In this document: positions 45,263-54,447 of the stretch, piece after piece
Numbering within the stretch: position 1 is the first letter of the stretch
Layout of the letters: every line of letters begins with the position of its first letter
Assembly: GCF_000374025.1 (NCBI RefSeq)
Contig: NZ_KB893172.1
Coordinates: forward strand, 248,001 to 312,000
Reading direction: 5' to 3'
Length of the DNA: 64,000 nt
From: Spirosoma panaciterrae DSM 21099
GTDB lineage: Bacteria > Bacteroidota > Bacteroidia > Cytophagales > Spirosomataceae
The notes under the pieces: generated by a model
Database searches by the model: none
Seen by the model: only the letters and a program-made list of their open reading frames with translations
What the model was told of the DNA's origin: nothing
Made by a program: the position numbers and the translations under genes

Positions 45263-45817
45263 CTATTTGGCCCAGTCGGGCATTGGGGTTGTAGGGGTAA
45301 AGAGTTCATCGATGTAATACGCTCTTCGATCTCGTTTATCACATTCCTCGCCACCTACTGGGTAACGGCAGGGAGCATATACGCCCACATTATCTGGATT
45401 CATCAGGGTAACATACGCTCCATTTGGAAAGTGATCGGTTTTATGGAGCCGCTTAAGCAGACAGTGTCCCAGTTCATGAAAAATCAATCCTTCCCGCTCC
45501 TGCTGATTCGCCTGCTGCCAGCAAAATGAGTTGTTGTTCAGCGTAATGCGAGGGGGTTTGCCAGGGTCTAAATAACACTGGCCACAGATGTCTTCCTGCT
45601 GGCCACTCTGAAAAGTGATAATCAGGTTCTCGGTCGAAACCGGACTATTGCGTTTAAGGGCTTCTGCCCGAAAGGATTGCATAAAAGGCTCTACTTCGGC
45701 CGGAACGCTATACTGGCTGGGTTCGGGCTGGCTGGACGAATGGCACCCGAATAGGATGGCGAGCAGAACACTGTGAATGACGGGACGTATTCGAACCGGA
45801 TGCTGACGTAAAGACAT
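45263..45817 (-). CDS. Putative zinc metalloprotease lipoprotein
   Basis: The 184-residue protein has a signal with lipobox LFGC (about residue 25) and a central motif EGLIFHELGHCLLKRLH, an HExxH zinc site, preceded by ITLNNNSFCWQQANQQERE. Several cysteines (CGQCY, PCRYPVGGEEC) may form disulfides. The fold resembles small M-type metallopeptidases of Bacteroidota; the third zinc ligand is not obvious. It converges on the plug-domain gene. Confidence 0.55.
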   Translation of the reverse strand: MSLRQHPVRIRPVIHSVLLAILFGCHSSSQPEPSQYSVPAEVEPFMQSFRAEALKRNSPVSTENLIITFQSGQQEDICGQCYLDPGKPPRITLNNNSFCWQQANQQEREGLIFHELGHCLLKRLHKTDHFPNGAYVTLMNPDNVGVYAPCRYPVGGEECDKRDRRAYYIDELFTPTTPMPDWAK

Positions 45818-45839
45818 GACCGAAAGAGCAGTGTAGGAA

Positions 45840-46346
45840 TCAAAAAGTCATGATATAGAACTGGCAAAGGAATGACTGCCCAAACTCATGCATCGGACGC
45901 TGATAGGTTGGCGTAAACCCATGTCGTTCGTAAAACGCCATCAGTCTGGGGCGGGCTGCGTCCGTTTCGAGTTGCAGGGTTTTTATACCTCGTCGCAAAC
46001 ATTCAGTTCGGCAAAAATCAAGGATGGCGGCAAACAGATTTTGCCCGGCAAAGGCCCGGCGAATGGCTAGCTTGTGGATAAAGCCGGAGGTATTGGCAGG
46101 CACGTCGGGCCAGTAGAGCGGGTCTTCCCATTGGAGAATAAACACGGCGGCAGGTTCTGAGCGCGTACCGCCAAGCTGGGCGTACATCACATACAGATTC
46201 CCTGTTGTATACGAATCCAGCAGATTTTCGGGGGTAAGGGTATCAATTTCCCAAAGGGTTTGATCACGATCTACCAGCCATTGCCCCACTTCACGCAGGA
46301 TGTCGATGGCAAGTTCAGGCTGGTCGTTTCGAAACAGGAAAGTCAT
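45840..46346 (-). CDS. GNAT N-acetyltransferase
   Basis: The 168-residue protein ends with the GNAT acetyl-CoA region: IHKLAIRRAFAGQNLFAAIL, then GIKTLQLETDAARPRLMAFY and ERHGFTPTY. The N-terminal half holds the acceptor site, which is not predictive. It transfers an acetyl group from acetyl-CoA to an amine. The gene is minus strand and ends 22 bases before the metalloprotease start. Confidence 0.8.
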   Translation of the reverse strand: MTFLFRNDQPELAIDILREVGQWLVDRDQTLWEIDTLTPENLLDSYTTGNLYVMYAQLGGTRSEPAAVFILQWEDPLYWPDVPANTSGFIHKLAIRRAFAGQNLFAAILDFCRTECLRRGIKTLQLETDAARPRLMAFYERHGFTPTYQRPMHEFGQSFLCQFYIMTF

Positions 46347-46439
46347 TGGTTGTGAACGGCGTCTGATTGATAAGCGGGAATATACGATTCAGTACCTAAA
46401 GGTGTTTAACATTTGCGCATATTCGTCAGTTAAGCAGCT

Positions 46440-46901
46440 ATGAAAAAGCTAAACAAAACCATTCTGTCGCCATTGGGTAGTGGCCTGCTGGGTGCCGTTG
46501 CCCTCACCGTTCTTCATGAATCGGCCCGGCGATTGATTCCAGACGCTCCCCGTGCCGATATTCTGGGAATGCGGGCGATCAAAAAAGGTATGGATGCGGT
46601 TGGAGAGGAACCTCCTGGCGATGAGGAGCTGCACGACTGGGCGTTAGGGGGTGATCTTCTGTCGAATACACTTTATTACAGCCTGATCGGGTTAGCGAAG
46701 CCGAAAGATGCTTTGCTGACCGGAGCCGCCTTAGGGCTGGCAGCGGGAGTGGGCGCTGTTGGCCTACCCGGCCCGATGGGGTTAGGCACTACACCGACCC
46801 AGCGCACTCCGGTTACGGCAGCCATGACCATTGGGTGGTATCTGGTGGGGGGGCTAGTTACGGCTGGGGCTTATCAAGCCCTGCGTAAACTACGATTCTA
46901 G
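46440..46901 (+). CDS. Small glycine-rich membrane protein
   Basis: I do not recognise the family. The 153-residue protein has about three hydrophobic segments (LGSGLLGAVALTVL, ALLTGAALGLAAGVGAVG, GWYLVGGLVTAGAY) with glycine-zipper character and conserved-looking acidic loops (GEEPPGDEELHDWALGG). It starts at ATG 46440 and converges on the Uma2 gene across a short perfect hairpin. Confidence 0.6.
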   Translation: MKKLNKTILSPLGSGLLGAVALTVLHESARRLIPDAPRADILGMRAIKKGMDAVGEEPPGDEELHDWALGGDLLSNTLYYSLIGLAKPKDALLTGAALGLAAGVGAVGLPGPMGLGTTPTQRTPVTAAMTIGWYLVGGLVTAGAYQALRKLRF

Positions 46902-46903
46902 CC

Positions 46904-46945
46904 AGTAACTAGTAACGCGGGGTTCCTCTCGCGTTACTAGTTACT
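46904..46945. terminator. Bidirectional hairpin between convergent genes
   Basis: Perfect 16-bp arms (46904-46919 and 46930-46945) with a 10-base loop. The right arm contains the stop codon of the Uma2 gene. Confidence 0.65.
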
Positions 46946-47591
46946 GCTCGGTTACGGTTATGCCTTCGTCGGATAAATACTGCCCGATATTGAACCGTTG
47001 CCCATCCAGTAGTTCCAGATCGCGATGCCAGTCCATCGTCAGCCAGGCATCGGCTGCCCGTTCGGCAATCATAACCTGCTGCGAGCCGGAAAAGACCCAG
47101 ATAACTTTTTCGGAGCCAAAATCCAGTAGTTTCTTTGTTTTGCGGTTGATGTAGTTAAAGTCGGCTACTTTCGAAATGTCGGCTTTTACATCGATCTCAA
47201 TGGCTACTTTGGCGGGCACACTTACGTATTGGGTGTTAATTTTATCAGGGGTTAAAACGGCTCGTTCGTAAATGGCTACGTCGTGCGAAAGGTTATTGCG
47301 GTGATCAAGATGGACTCCCGCTTCGTTGGATGCAAACCAGTATTTTTTCTCGTCCAACTGACGAAGCATAATACGCATAAAGTAGGAGACTAGTACCCAC
47401 TGTAATGAACTCGAACCCATAATTTCTTCAGGTGATTTACGTCCGGCTAGTACATCTTCATACCCCCGGTAATACAGGGGTCGACCGTCCATCACCTCAT
47501 AAACCAGCGATTCGAGCGCGACGGGCTGTTTTTTAGGAACTGCCGGGGTACGACGTCGCTTGCTGGTTGCCTTTTCCATCAACGGTTGCAT
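46941..47591 (-). CDS. Uma2-family (DUF820) putative endonuclease
   Basis: The 216-residue protein (from ATG 47591; a TTG at 47609 is possible) has the Uma2 order: YEVMDGRPLYYRGYEDVLAG, then SNEAGVHLDHRNNLSHDVAI and VPAKVAIEIDVKADISKVAD with the D...E-x-D pattern of a PD-(D/E)XK nuclease. Uma2 genes are abundant in Cyanobacteria and Cytophagales; their biological role is unknown. It lies between two hairpin terminators and reads as a single unit. Confidence 0.8.
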   Translation of the reverse strand: MQPLMEKATSKRRRTPAVPKKQPVALESLVYEVMDGRPLYYRGYEDVLAGRKSPEEIMGSSSLQWVLVSYFMRIMLRQLDEKKYWFASNEAGVHLDHRNNLSHDVAIYERAVLTPDKINTQYVSVPAKVAIEIDVKADISKVADFNYINRKTKKLLDFGSEKVIWVFSGSQQVMIAERAADAWLTMDWHRDLELLDGQRFNIGQYLSDEGITVTEQ

Positions 47592-47627
47592 AAGCGCTTT
47601 TTTTAGCAAGATATGTACAAAAAGATA

Positions 47628-47691
47628 GAACGCAGCTTGTTATGATGCTTATGATTTACACAGATCATAAGCATCATAACAAGCTGCGTTC
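47628..47691 (-). terminator. Perfect 28-bp hairpin after the GMC oxidoreductase
   Basis: Arms 47628-47655 and 47664-47691 are perfectly complementary with an 8-base loop, ending 4 bases before the GMC stop. It is unusually long for a terminator. Confidence 0.7.
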
Positions 47692-47695
47692 CAGG

Positions 47696-49414
47696 TTAAA
47701 GGTTCATCCGCTTCAATTCCCGGACGGCATAATCGGCAGCGCGGGCGGTCAGGGCCATGTAGGTAAGGGATGGGTTCACGCAGGAAGACGATACCATAGC
47801 GGCTCCATCCGTAACGAATACGTTTTTTGCGCCCCAGACCTGATTCCAGCCGTTCAGAACCGAGGTTTTAGGGTCGCGGCCCATGCGTGCTGACCCCATC
47901 TCGTGAATGCCAATGCCCTGATTTTTGTCCTGATCGTTGCGGGTTTTGATGTTCTTCAGCCCGGCCGCTTCGAGCATTTCGGCGGCATCGTTCATCATCG
48001 CTTTGCGCATACCGACGGTGTTTTCGCCCCAGCCCGCATCGAACTCAACAATTGGTAAGCCCCATTTGTCCTGCTTACCGGACAGGCGCATCCGGTTGTT
48101 GGGGTCGGGCAGGGTTTCGCCGAAACCGCCAATATTGAATTCCCAGCGGCCGGGCCGGGTCAGGTTGTCTTTAAATGCGGGGCCAAAGCCTTCTTTCGAA
48201 GCGCCTGCCACCCAATCCTGACGAGCACCCCGGCCCTGATAGCCAAAGCCACGTACAAAATCTTTCCGTTTATCGTCGCCCCAGTTGGCAAAACGGGGGA
48301 TGTAAATGCCATTGCCCCGACGCCCGTAATAGTACCACTCCTGCAACCCTTCGAACTCACCCGATGCACCCGCGCCCAGGTGGTGGTCCATCAGGTTACG
48401 GCCCAACTGGTCGGAATCATTGCCCAAACCATTCGGAAAACGTTTCGATGTCGATTGCATCATGATCCAGGCCGTATTGATCGTAGACGCATTCAGGAAG
48501 ATGATTTTGGCGTAATATTCCTGTTGTTGTTTGGTGTTCTGATCGATGACACGCACACCTGTAGCCTTGCCTTTCTGATCGTCGAAAATGACCTGATACG
48601 CAATCTTATCCGTAATAATCGTCAGGTTGCCCGTTTTCATGGCAGCTGGTAATGTGGAAGATTGCGTACTAAAATAAGCCCCAAACGGACAACCTCGCAC
48701 ACACAGATTACGGAACTGGCACGATGCCCGGCCCAGGTCGGTATGTACTTTCTGCGCAACCGAAATAATAGCCGGACGGCCGATTACCAGATGCCGGCCT
48801 TTAAAATTCTTTTCGATGCCTTCTTTCGCTTTCAGTTCAATGCTGTTCATCTGCATCGGGGGCACAAAGTCACCGTCGGGCAAAACCGCTAGGCCATCTT
48901 TATTACCCGAAATACCGGCAAACCGCTCTACATACGAATACCAGGGAGCCAGATCTTTGTACCGGATGGGCCAGTCGACACCATGACCATCCTCCAGATT
49001 AGCCGTGAAGTCCCGTTCGTTGAGCCGATAGCTTTGGCGCCCCCACATCAGCGAACGACCGCCGAGGTGGTAACCCCGAATCCAGTCGTAAGGTCGTTTT
49101 TCAATGTAGGGTACATCCACATCTTTGGTAAACATATGCCGCTGATCTTCGCCGGGTTTACCCCCCGAACGAGCGTTGGCCCAGTATTCTTCGGCTGCCC
49201 ACAATTCGATTTTTCCCCGGTGCGGAAACTCCCAGGGATCTTTCATGGCGGTCGGATAATCTGTAACGTGTTTCAGATCGGGGCCGCGCTCCAGCATGAG
49301 TACCTTCAGCCCTTTTTGGGTCAGTTCTTTAGCAGCCCAACCACCCGATATGCCCGAACCCACGACGATGGCGTCGTAAGTCATTCCTTTTTTAGCGTCA
49401 AGATTAAGGTTCAT
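47696..49414 (-). CDS. GMC-family FAD oxidoreductase
   Basis: The 572-residue protein has an N-terminal dinucleotide fold (DAIVVGSGISGGWAAKELTQ), a cysteine-containing insert (LGRASCQFRNLCVRGCPFGAY) and a C-terminal GMC region (GIHEMGSARMGRDPKTSVLN, VFVTDGAAMVSSSCVNPSLT) with the active-site His. Together with the upstream gluconate dehydrogenase subunit 3-like protein it forms the usual pair for membrane-linked sugar-acid or polyol oxidation. The substrate is unknown. No cytochrome subunit is visible nearby. Confidence 0.87.
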   Translation of the reverse strand: MNLNLDAKKGMTYDAIVVGSGISGGWAAKELTQKGLKVLMLERGPDLKHVTDYPTAMKDPWEFPHRGKIELWAAEEYWANARSGGKPGEDQRHMFTKDVDVPYIEKRPYDWIRGYHLGGRSLMWGRQSYRLNERDFTANLEDGHGVDWPIRYKDLAPWYSYVERFAGISGNKDGLAVLPDGDFVPPMQMNSIELKAKEGIEKNFKGRHLVIGRPAIISVAQKVHTDLGRASCQFRNLCVRGCPFGAYFSTQSSTLPAAMKTGNLTIITDKIAYQVIFDDQKGKATGVRVIDQNTKQQQEYYAKIIFLNASTINTAWIMMQSTSKRFPNGLGNDSDQLGRNLMDHHLGAGASGEFEGLQEWYYYGRRGNGIYIPRFANWGDDKRKDFVRGFGYQGRGARQDWVAGASKEGFGPAFKDNLTRPGRWEFNIGGFGETLPDPNNRMRLSGKQDKWGLPIVEFDAGWGENTVGMRKAMMNDAAEMLEAAGLKNIKTRNDQDKNQGIGIHEMGSARMGRDPKTSVLNGWNQVWGAKNVFVTDGAAMVSSSCVNPSLTYMALTARAADYAVRELKRMNL

Positions 49415-49428
49415 AGTTTTAAGGAGTT

Positions 49429-49509
49429 AGGCATTAGGAGCGGGGAGTGGGTATGCTGACGCAACACAAAATGATCCGTCAGCATACCCACTCCCCGCTC
49501 CTAACGCCT
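49429..49509 (-). terminator. 33-bp hairpin between the two oxidoreductase subunit genes
   Basis: Arms 49429-49461 and 49477-49509 match at 32 of 33 positions with a 15-base loop. It lies inside a likely operon, so it may set the ratio of the two subunits rather than end transcription. Confidence 0.65.
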
Positions 49510-49521
49510 GAATGTTCTAGT

Positions 49522-50235
49522 TTACGTTGCCCACGCTTTCTGACCTTCCTGGAGTTTGACAACACCTTCGTAACGGCCTGGGATTTTTACATAGGATAAA
49601 GCTTGCGTACAGCCGATTTCGGAACTGAAATAGCCGAGAATGGTCAGTTCTTTGACCAGAGTGAAAAACGGCGTTAGGGGAGCATTTTTTGCCGCATCCT
49701 TCACCACCACACCCGTTTCGGCATCGACCAGTTTGGCCTGGGTTTGTTCGCTGCCCGCTGCCGCAACGGCACTTAGCGTAGTTTCGGGGTCTTTCGACAG
49801 TTTTTCCTGTTTTTTCGGGTTTTGCTTGGCTTCGAGTTTGGCCCGCTGTTCAAATTCTTTCAGGATGGCTGTTTTCTGCTCGATAGTCAGGTTGACGAAC
49901 GCTTTGCTGTAGGCTTTCTGGCTTTCCGAGTCAACCGCATGTAACCCGTTCAGAAAATGTTCCTGCTGGGCTGGCTTGTAACAGTCTTTCAGGATGAGCT
50001 GGATGGTTCCGCCCACCCTGGCGGCTTTGGCCCCTGGAGTAGCGGTCGTGGGCATAATAACCTCCGTAATTTCATCAAGCAAGGCTGCCTGAGCTTCCTG
50101 TAACGAAAAGGCTGAGGACGAACGCCTGATTGACCGATGGGGCTGATAGCCTTCAAGAATCGACGCCATCGTTGGGGCCGAGAGGGCGCTTCCCATCGTA
50201 AGGGCTACCTGAAGGATTGCTTCTCTGCGTTTCAT
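49522..50235 (-). CDS. Gluconate 2-dehydrogenase subunit 3 family protein
   Basis: The 237-residue protein has an N-terminal RREAILQVALTMGSA export or anchor sequence and then the subunit 3 pattern: ALLDEITEVIMPTTATPGAK (P-x-T/D-x-PGA), LILKDCYKPAQQEHFLNGL and FFTLVKELTILGYFSSEIG. It is the small partner of the GMC oxidoreductase encoded downstream, thought to help membrane export and assembly. It is the first gene of that pair. Confidence 0.85.
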   Translation of the reverse strand: MKRREAILQVALTMGSALSAPTMASILEGYQPHRSIRRSSSAFSLQEAQAALLDEITEVIMPTTATPGAKAARVGGTIQLILKDCYKPAQQEHFLNGLHAVDSESQKAYSKAFVNLTIEQKTAILKEFEQRAKLEAKQNPKKQEKLSKDPETTLSAVAAAGSEQTQAKLVDAETGVVVKDAAKNAPLTPFFTLVKELTILGYFSSEIGCTQALSYVKIPGRYEGVVKLQEGQKAWAT

Positions 50236-50400
50236 AATTTATCCACTTAATAACGTCCTGATTTTACTTCGTTTTTTGTAAAGTTAGCAGCTTCATGGTA
50301 AAGCAGAAACAGGTACATGAAGATACTCTATAGGAGAGAAGCGATGCCTAAAATCCTACTTATCAGGCCGTCGGTTAAAAAGGCCGGGGCTGGGCAGTAC

Positions 50401-51330
50401 TCAGCAAACTTCGGTTTTACAATCGTCGGAGGCTATTGTTTCGGTTTCGAGGGTGGCATGCCGAATGTGCTGGTGTTCGAGCCGATGGCGGGCCTCGTGT
50501 TTAAGGTCAGCAATCTGGTCGTTGGTCAATCCGGGTTTCAGGACCAAGTGAGCGGTCAGGGCGTTTTCAGTCGTGCTCATGGCCCACACATGTACATGAT
50601 GCACATCCTGTACACCTGCTACAGCCCGTAATTCAGCCAGCACATTCGCAAGGTCAACATCGACCGGAACACCATCCATCGACAGGCGCAGGCTATCGGT
50701 AAGCAATCGCCAGGTGGACCCCATAATCACAGCGGCTACCAGAATGCCAATTGCCGGATCGAGCCATAACCAGCCCGTATACGTGATCAGAATCCCTGCA
50801 ACAACTACCCCCATCGATACCAGCGCATCGGTAGCCAGATGTAAGTAAGCACCTTTGGCATTCAAATCATGCTCTTTATTCCGAAAGAAAAGCAATGCCG
50901 AGCCCGCATTGACCAGAATACCAAACGCGGCTACCCAGGCCACGGCTCCACCCGCTACGGGCTCTGGGTGCCGAAATCGGTGAATACTTTCCCATAAAAT
51001 AGCGCCTATGGTGATCAACAACACCACAGCGTTGGTCAGCGAAGCCAGTACGGTACTTTTTCGGTAACCATATGTGAATCCGGGTGTTTGCCGAACGCGA
51101 GCCAGTCGAAAGGCCAGTAGCGACAGCAGCAGACTGGCCACGTCGCTCAGGTTATGGCCAGCATCGGCAGTGAGCGCTAAGGAGTTATAATAAAAGCCAA
51201 GCCCAAATTCTACCACTACATACAGCGTATTCAGGACGGCTCCAATAAGCAATGCCCGGCTGATGGAGGTTAGTGTCGTAGGCCCGTGATGGTGCCCGGC
51301 ATGGTCGTGGTGATCGTGGTTGTGTGCCAT
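50401..51330 (-). CDS. Cation diffusion facilitator metal exporter (CzcD/ZitB-like)
   Basis: The 309-residue protein has a histidine-rich N-terminus (HNHDHHDHAGHHHGP), six membrane segments, metal-site residues in LTADAGHNLSDVASL and HLATDALVSMGVVV (HxxxD pairs in segments 2 and 5), and a cytoplasmic tail (VHHVHVWAMSTTENALTAHL). It exports zinc or a related divalent cation in exchange for protons. It appears to be a single-gene unit. Confidence 0.9.
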   Translation of the reverse strand: MAHNHDHHDHAGHHHGPTTLTSISRALLIGAVLNTLYVVVEFGLGFYYNSLALTADAGHNLSDVASLLLSLLAFRLARVRQTPGFTYGYRKSTVLASLTNAVVLLITIGAILWESIHRFRHPEPVAGGAVAWVAAFGILVNAGSALLFFRNKEHDLNAKGAYLHLATDALVSMGVVVAGILITYTGWLWLDPAIGILVAAVIMGSTWRLLTDSLRLSMDGVPVDVDLANVLAELRAVAGVQDVHHVHVWAMSTTENALTAHLVLKPGLTNDQIADLKHEARHRLEHQHIRHATLETETIASDDCKTEVC

Positions 51331-51662
51331 AGATTCGGTACCGTGAGCCTCGGGGTCGGCAAGTTTAGGCTATCCAATGGGCTTCATACCTTGCGGTCCA
51401 GAGTTTCACGTTACAATTTTACCTCATTGCGTTTAACCCCCAATGCCAGCGATCCAGTATAAAATTGATTTTATTGGGTGAGTTTGTAATTAACTGAATG
51501 ACAGTGGGTTAAATTTTGTTGTTTCGGTAAAATAGAACCCATTTGCCCACAATATGTTCATTGTATTTTAAAAAATGCCCAATAAGCCAGCCAAATAGTC
51601 GATGGATTAGTTATTAATGCAACACGATGTAGATTGAACCTTCTGCGGGAGGTTGTACTTTT
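51331..51662. other. Intergenic region between divergent genes
   Basis: 332 bases between the CDF gene (minus) and the PAS protein (plus). It is AT-rich near the right end and has a -7-like TACTTTTG at 51656-51663, only 5 bases before the ATG at 51669. I see no gene in it. Confidence 0.4.
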
Positions 51663-51668
51663 GTGATA

Positions 51669-52196
51669 ATGGATTTCTGTGGACCATACGATAAGCAACT
51701 TGCCGACCAGCATCGGCCTGTGTTGCAAACCCCCTTACTCGCCGGATGGGAATTCTGGGACAGGTCTTCGGCATGGCAAGGGCATACAGGCTGGCAGACC
51801 ATAGCTAAAGTGAATGACTGGGTGCTGACCAAATTTCTCCGGGAGGAGTTAAGCGCAGGTAGTCAGGCTGTTGTTATTACCGATGTAGACCAATTGATTC
51901 AGTATGTGAACGATTCGTTTGAGCAGATGACGGGCTATACTGCTGAAGAGGCTGTTGGGCGTAGGCCCAGCTTTTTACAAGGCCAGGCCACTTCCCTAAC
52001 GACTCGCCAGCGTATGCGTGAAGCGATTAAACGCCAGAAGCCGATCAATGGGCGGTTGGTCAATTACCGGAAAGATCAGACCCCTTATCTGTGTCACGTA
52101 AAAATTCGCCCCATTATGAACCGCCAGAAACAGGTCGTCAATTTTATTGCTTTTGAACAGGAACTGCCCAACCGTGAACGCAAACGCAAAGCATGA
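51669..52196 (+). CDS. PAS (LOV-like) protein
   Basis: The protein has about 175 residues from ATG 51669; a GTG two codons earlier would lie inside the -7 element. The N-terminal 60 residues are unassigned; then follows a PAS core: QLIQYVNDSFEQMTGYTAEE, GRRPSFLQGQATSLTTR and LVNYRKDQTPYLCHVKIRPI. The GRRPSFLQG segment aligns with the LOV flavin motif GRNCRFLQ, but the photoactive Cys is Pro here, so light sensing by the usual adduct is not expected. There is no output domain. It overlaps the CWC gene. Confidence 0.7.
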   Translation: MDFCGPYDKQLADQHRPVLQTPLLAGWEFWDRSSAWQGHTGWQTIAKVNDWVLTKFLREELSAGSQAVVITDVDQLIQYVNDSFEQMTGYTAEEAVGRRPSFLQGQATSLTTRQRMREAIKRQKPINGRLVNYRKDQTPYLCHVKIRPIMNRQKQVVNFIAFEQELPNRERKRKA

Positions 52197-52395
52197 GCAT
52201 ACAGCCTGTCCGCGCTGTGGGCAGCTATTCGAATGCCGTGTCGGGAGCATCAATCTATGCCAGTGCCAGGCGATTCCACTGACCGAAGAACAGCGGCACT
52301 ACGTTGACTCGCTGTATCAGGGCTGTTTATGCGCTGCCTGCCTTTTCGTTCTTCGGTCCGATTACGAGACGGTCAAACGGGTAGCCGAACAATAA
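52174..52395 (+). CDS. Cysteine-rich CWC family protein
   Basis: The protein has about 73 residues from GTG 52174, overlapping the PAS gene's 3' end by 23 bases. Cysteine pairs CPRCGQLFEC, CQCQ and GCLCAACL give a small metal-binding (CWC-type) fold, likely zinc. The family is widespread in proteobacteria and Bacteroidota, with no established function. Its 3' end overlaps the convergent histidine kinase gene by 23 bases. Confidence 0.65.
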   Translation: MNANAKHEHTACPRCGQLFECRVGSINLCQCQAIPLTEEQRHYVDSLYQGCLCAACLFVLRSDYETVKRVAEQ

Positions 52396-54418
52396 ACTCC
52401 GTACCTAGTCCTTCCTGACTCTCTACGGTCATCGTTCCCCCGTGTCCTTTGGTGATGATGTCGTAACTCAGACTGAGCCCCAGTCCCGTACCCTCGCCCG
52501 TGGGCTTGGTGGTGAAAAAGGGCTGGAAGATCTTCGCCCGGATGGCTTGGGGAATGCCTGTACCATTATCCTTGATGCGCAACTCCGCATGGGCCGTCTG
52601 TTGGGTTATACGTATCCAGACTTGGGGTAGGTAGTTTTCTGGCTGCTGGCTACTTCGTTCCCGAAGCGAGTAGAAGGCATTAGTCAACACATTAATCACC
52701 ACCCGGCCAATGTCCTGAGTAACCACCTCAACCGATACGGTGTCGGCTTGGAACTGGGTCTGCAAGTCACAATGGAAATCCCGATGTTTTGAACGGTAGC
52801 CCTGATAGGCGATTTTGAAGCACTCTTGGATGAGTCGGACCAGGTCGGTCGGCTCTTTTTTGCCTTCCCCACCTTTTGAGTGTTCGAGCATACCTTTGAC
52901 GATGGCGCTGGCCCGACCGCCGTGGTGGGTGATCTTTTGCAGATTTTGGGCCAGATCATTGGCAATAAACCCGGCTTCTTCCAGGTCGCCTTTTGCCAGA
53001 GCCTCTTTCTGTTCTTCGATCAGTTCGGCTGACACTTCGGAGAAGTTGTTGACGAAGTTCAAGGGGTTCTGAATCTCGTGGGCAATACCAGCGGTTAGCT
53101 CCCCCAGGCTAGCGAGTTTCTCTTTCTGGATGAGTTGGGCCTGGGAAGCCCGTAGTTCGGCGGTGCGTTGTTCGACTTTTTCCTCCAGTACCCGGTTCTG
53201 GGTTTCAATGAGTTGCTGATTCTCTTGGGTTAAGCGGAGTTGTTCCTGAATGGCTTCGTCTTGATGCTTTTTGAGCAGGTTGACTTTGTAGCTAAGACCC
53301 AGGGTAAAGAAAAGCATTTCAACGGCAGACCCTATGATAGCACTGAAAGTCCGCCAAAAGCCCAAAGGGAAAATTTCTATTATAAGGGCATAAACGCTTA
53401 CGAATAGAGCAAGTTGGCCCAAAAGTAAAAACCAGCCAGCCTTGTTTCCGCGTCGTAAAACCACTGTAGCAGTAACTAAGACATAAATAAATGAAGAAGT
53501 GTAATTGATGGTAAAAAAGTAATATGGAGGAAGATCAACTATACCTAGAGCTACCAGGGTGAGGACAACTAAGCTAACACAGATTACTCCGACCATAACC
53601 TGTCCGGTGCGGTAAAGCCAGGGAGCGTATTGCCTAACTGACAAAAATGACATCGTAAAGAGAATAATGAGGAGTATACTAACATTTGTCGTTACCCATC
53701 CAAACCGCAGCATTACAGTCTGCCAGGTCCCTAGCCATTCAATGGTTAGCCCTGCCGTCAGGGCTATATTAATGCCATGACTCAACACCCAAATACCATA
53801 GATGAGGTTATCACGATCTCTTAACTGGACGAATAGCAGAAGACTGTATAAGGCCATCAGCAAGGCAAAGCCATAATAAATTCCGTAGGTCCAGTCTTCT
53901 TTATGCAGTTGCTGAGCCAACGGAAGCGCACCACAAATTTGGAAGTCAGGTATCGAGAACTCCTGGTTGATGTAGATGTAAAGCTGATGGGTTTGCCCTC
54001 CACGGACCTGTAAGGGGAAAATGTTTCGGCTATGCCGGAAGGCCAATTCCGCAGGTGCAGCTCCCCGTTTTTGGTGGCTTTGCTGAAGGAGGGTTCTACC
54101 AGTCGCTTCGCAAACCAGTATATCGTTCCCGAGGGAATGCACACGCAGGAAGAAATCGTTTGGGGTATCGTTGGTCAGATTGATACGCAACCAGTAGGAC
54201 CTCTCAGGGTTTATACGGCTAGCTACGGGAGCGAAGTGATATCCATCGGGATGTTGCAGCAGCGAGTCGATGGTAAGCTTCTGCCCTGGTCTAACCTCCA
54301 GTGTTGTCAGGTGGTTGTCGAGGTTGTAATAAGACTGGTTGGGGTCGCTCAGTACTACCGTTTGGGCGTGGGTCAAATGACTGATAAACAGCAGTAGTAC
54401 AAGTAAAAATCGTTTCAT
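52373..54418 (-). CDS. 7TMR-DISM sensor histidine kinase (third of three in tandem)
   Basis: The 681-residue protein has a signal peptide ([17 protein letters not shown]), an extracellular 7TMR-DISMED2-like beta domain (about 25-170), seven membrane segments (about 180-385), a coiled coil ([20 protein letters not shown]) and a HisKA/ATPase module with [35 protein letters not shown] and [16 protein letters not shown]. The extracellular domain is thought to bind carbohydrate-like or other small ligands. Two paralogues follow on the same strand upstream. No response regulator is adjacent. It shares its signal sequence and kinase core nearly identically with them. Confidence 0.88.
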   Translation of the reverse strand: MKRFLLVLLLFISHLTHAQTVVLSDPNQSYYNLDNHLTTLEVRPGQKLTIDSLLQHPDGYHFAPVASRINPERSYWLRINLTNDTPNDFFLRVHSLGNDILVCEATGRTLLQQSHQKRGAAPAELAFRHSRNIFPLQVRGGQTHQLYIYINQEFSIPDFQICGALPLAQQLHKEDWTYGIYYGFALLMALYSLLLFVQLRDRDNLIYGIWVLSHGINIALTAGLTIEWLGTWQTVMLRFGWVTTNVSILLIILFTMSFLSVRQYAPWLYRTGQVMVGVICVSLVVLTLVALGIVDLPPYYFFTINYTSSFIYVLVTATVVLRRGNKAGWFLLLGQLALFVSVYALIIEIFPLGFWRTFSAIIGSAVEMLFFTLGLSYKVNLLKKHQDEAIQEQLRLTQENQQLIETQNRVLEEKVEQRTAELRASQAQLIQKEKLASLGELTAGIAHEIQNPLNFVNNFSEVSAELIEEQKEALAKGDLEEAGFIANDLAQNLQKITHHGGRASAIVKGMLEHSKGGEGKKEPTDLVRLIQECFKIAYQGYRSKHRDFHCDLQTQFQADTVSVEVVTQDIGRVVINVLTNAFYSLRERSSQQPENYLPQVWIRITQQTAHAELRIKDNGTGIPQAIRAKIFQPFFTTKPTGEGTGLGLSLSYDIITKGHGGTMTVESQEGLGTEFIVRLPV

Positions 54419-54447
54419 GAATGATGGTAGGGTTGTATCAATAAAGA

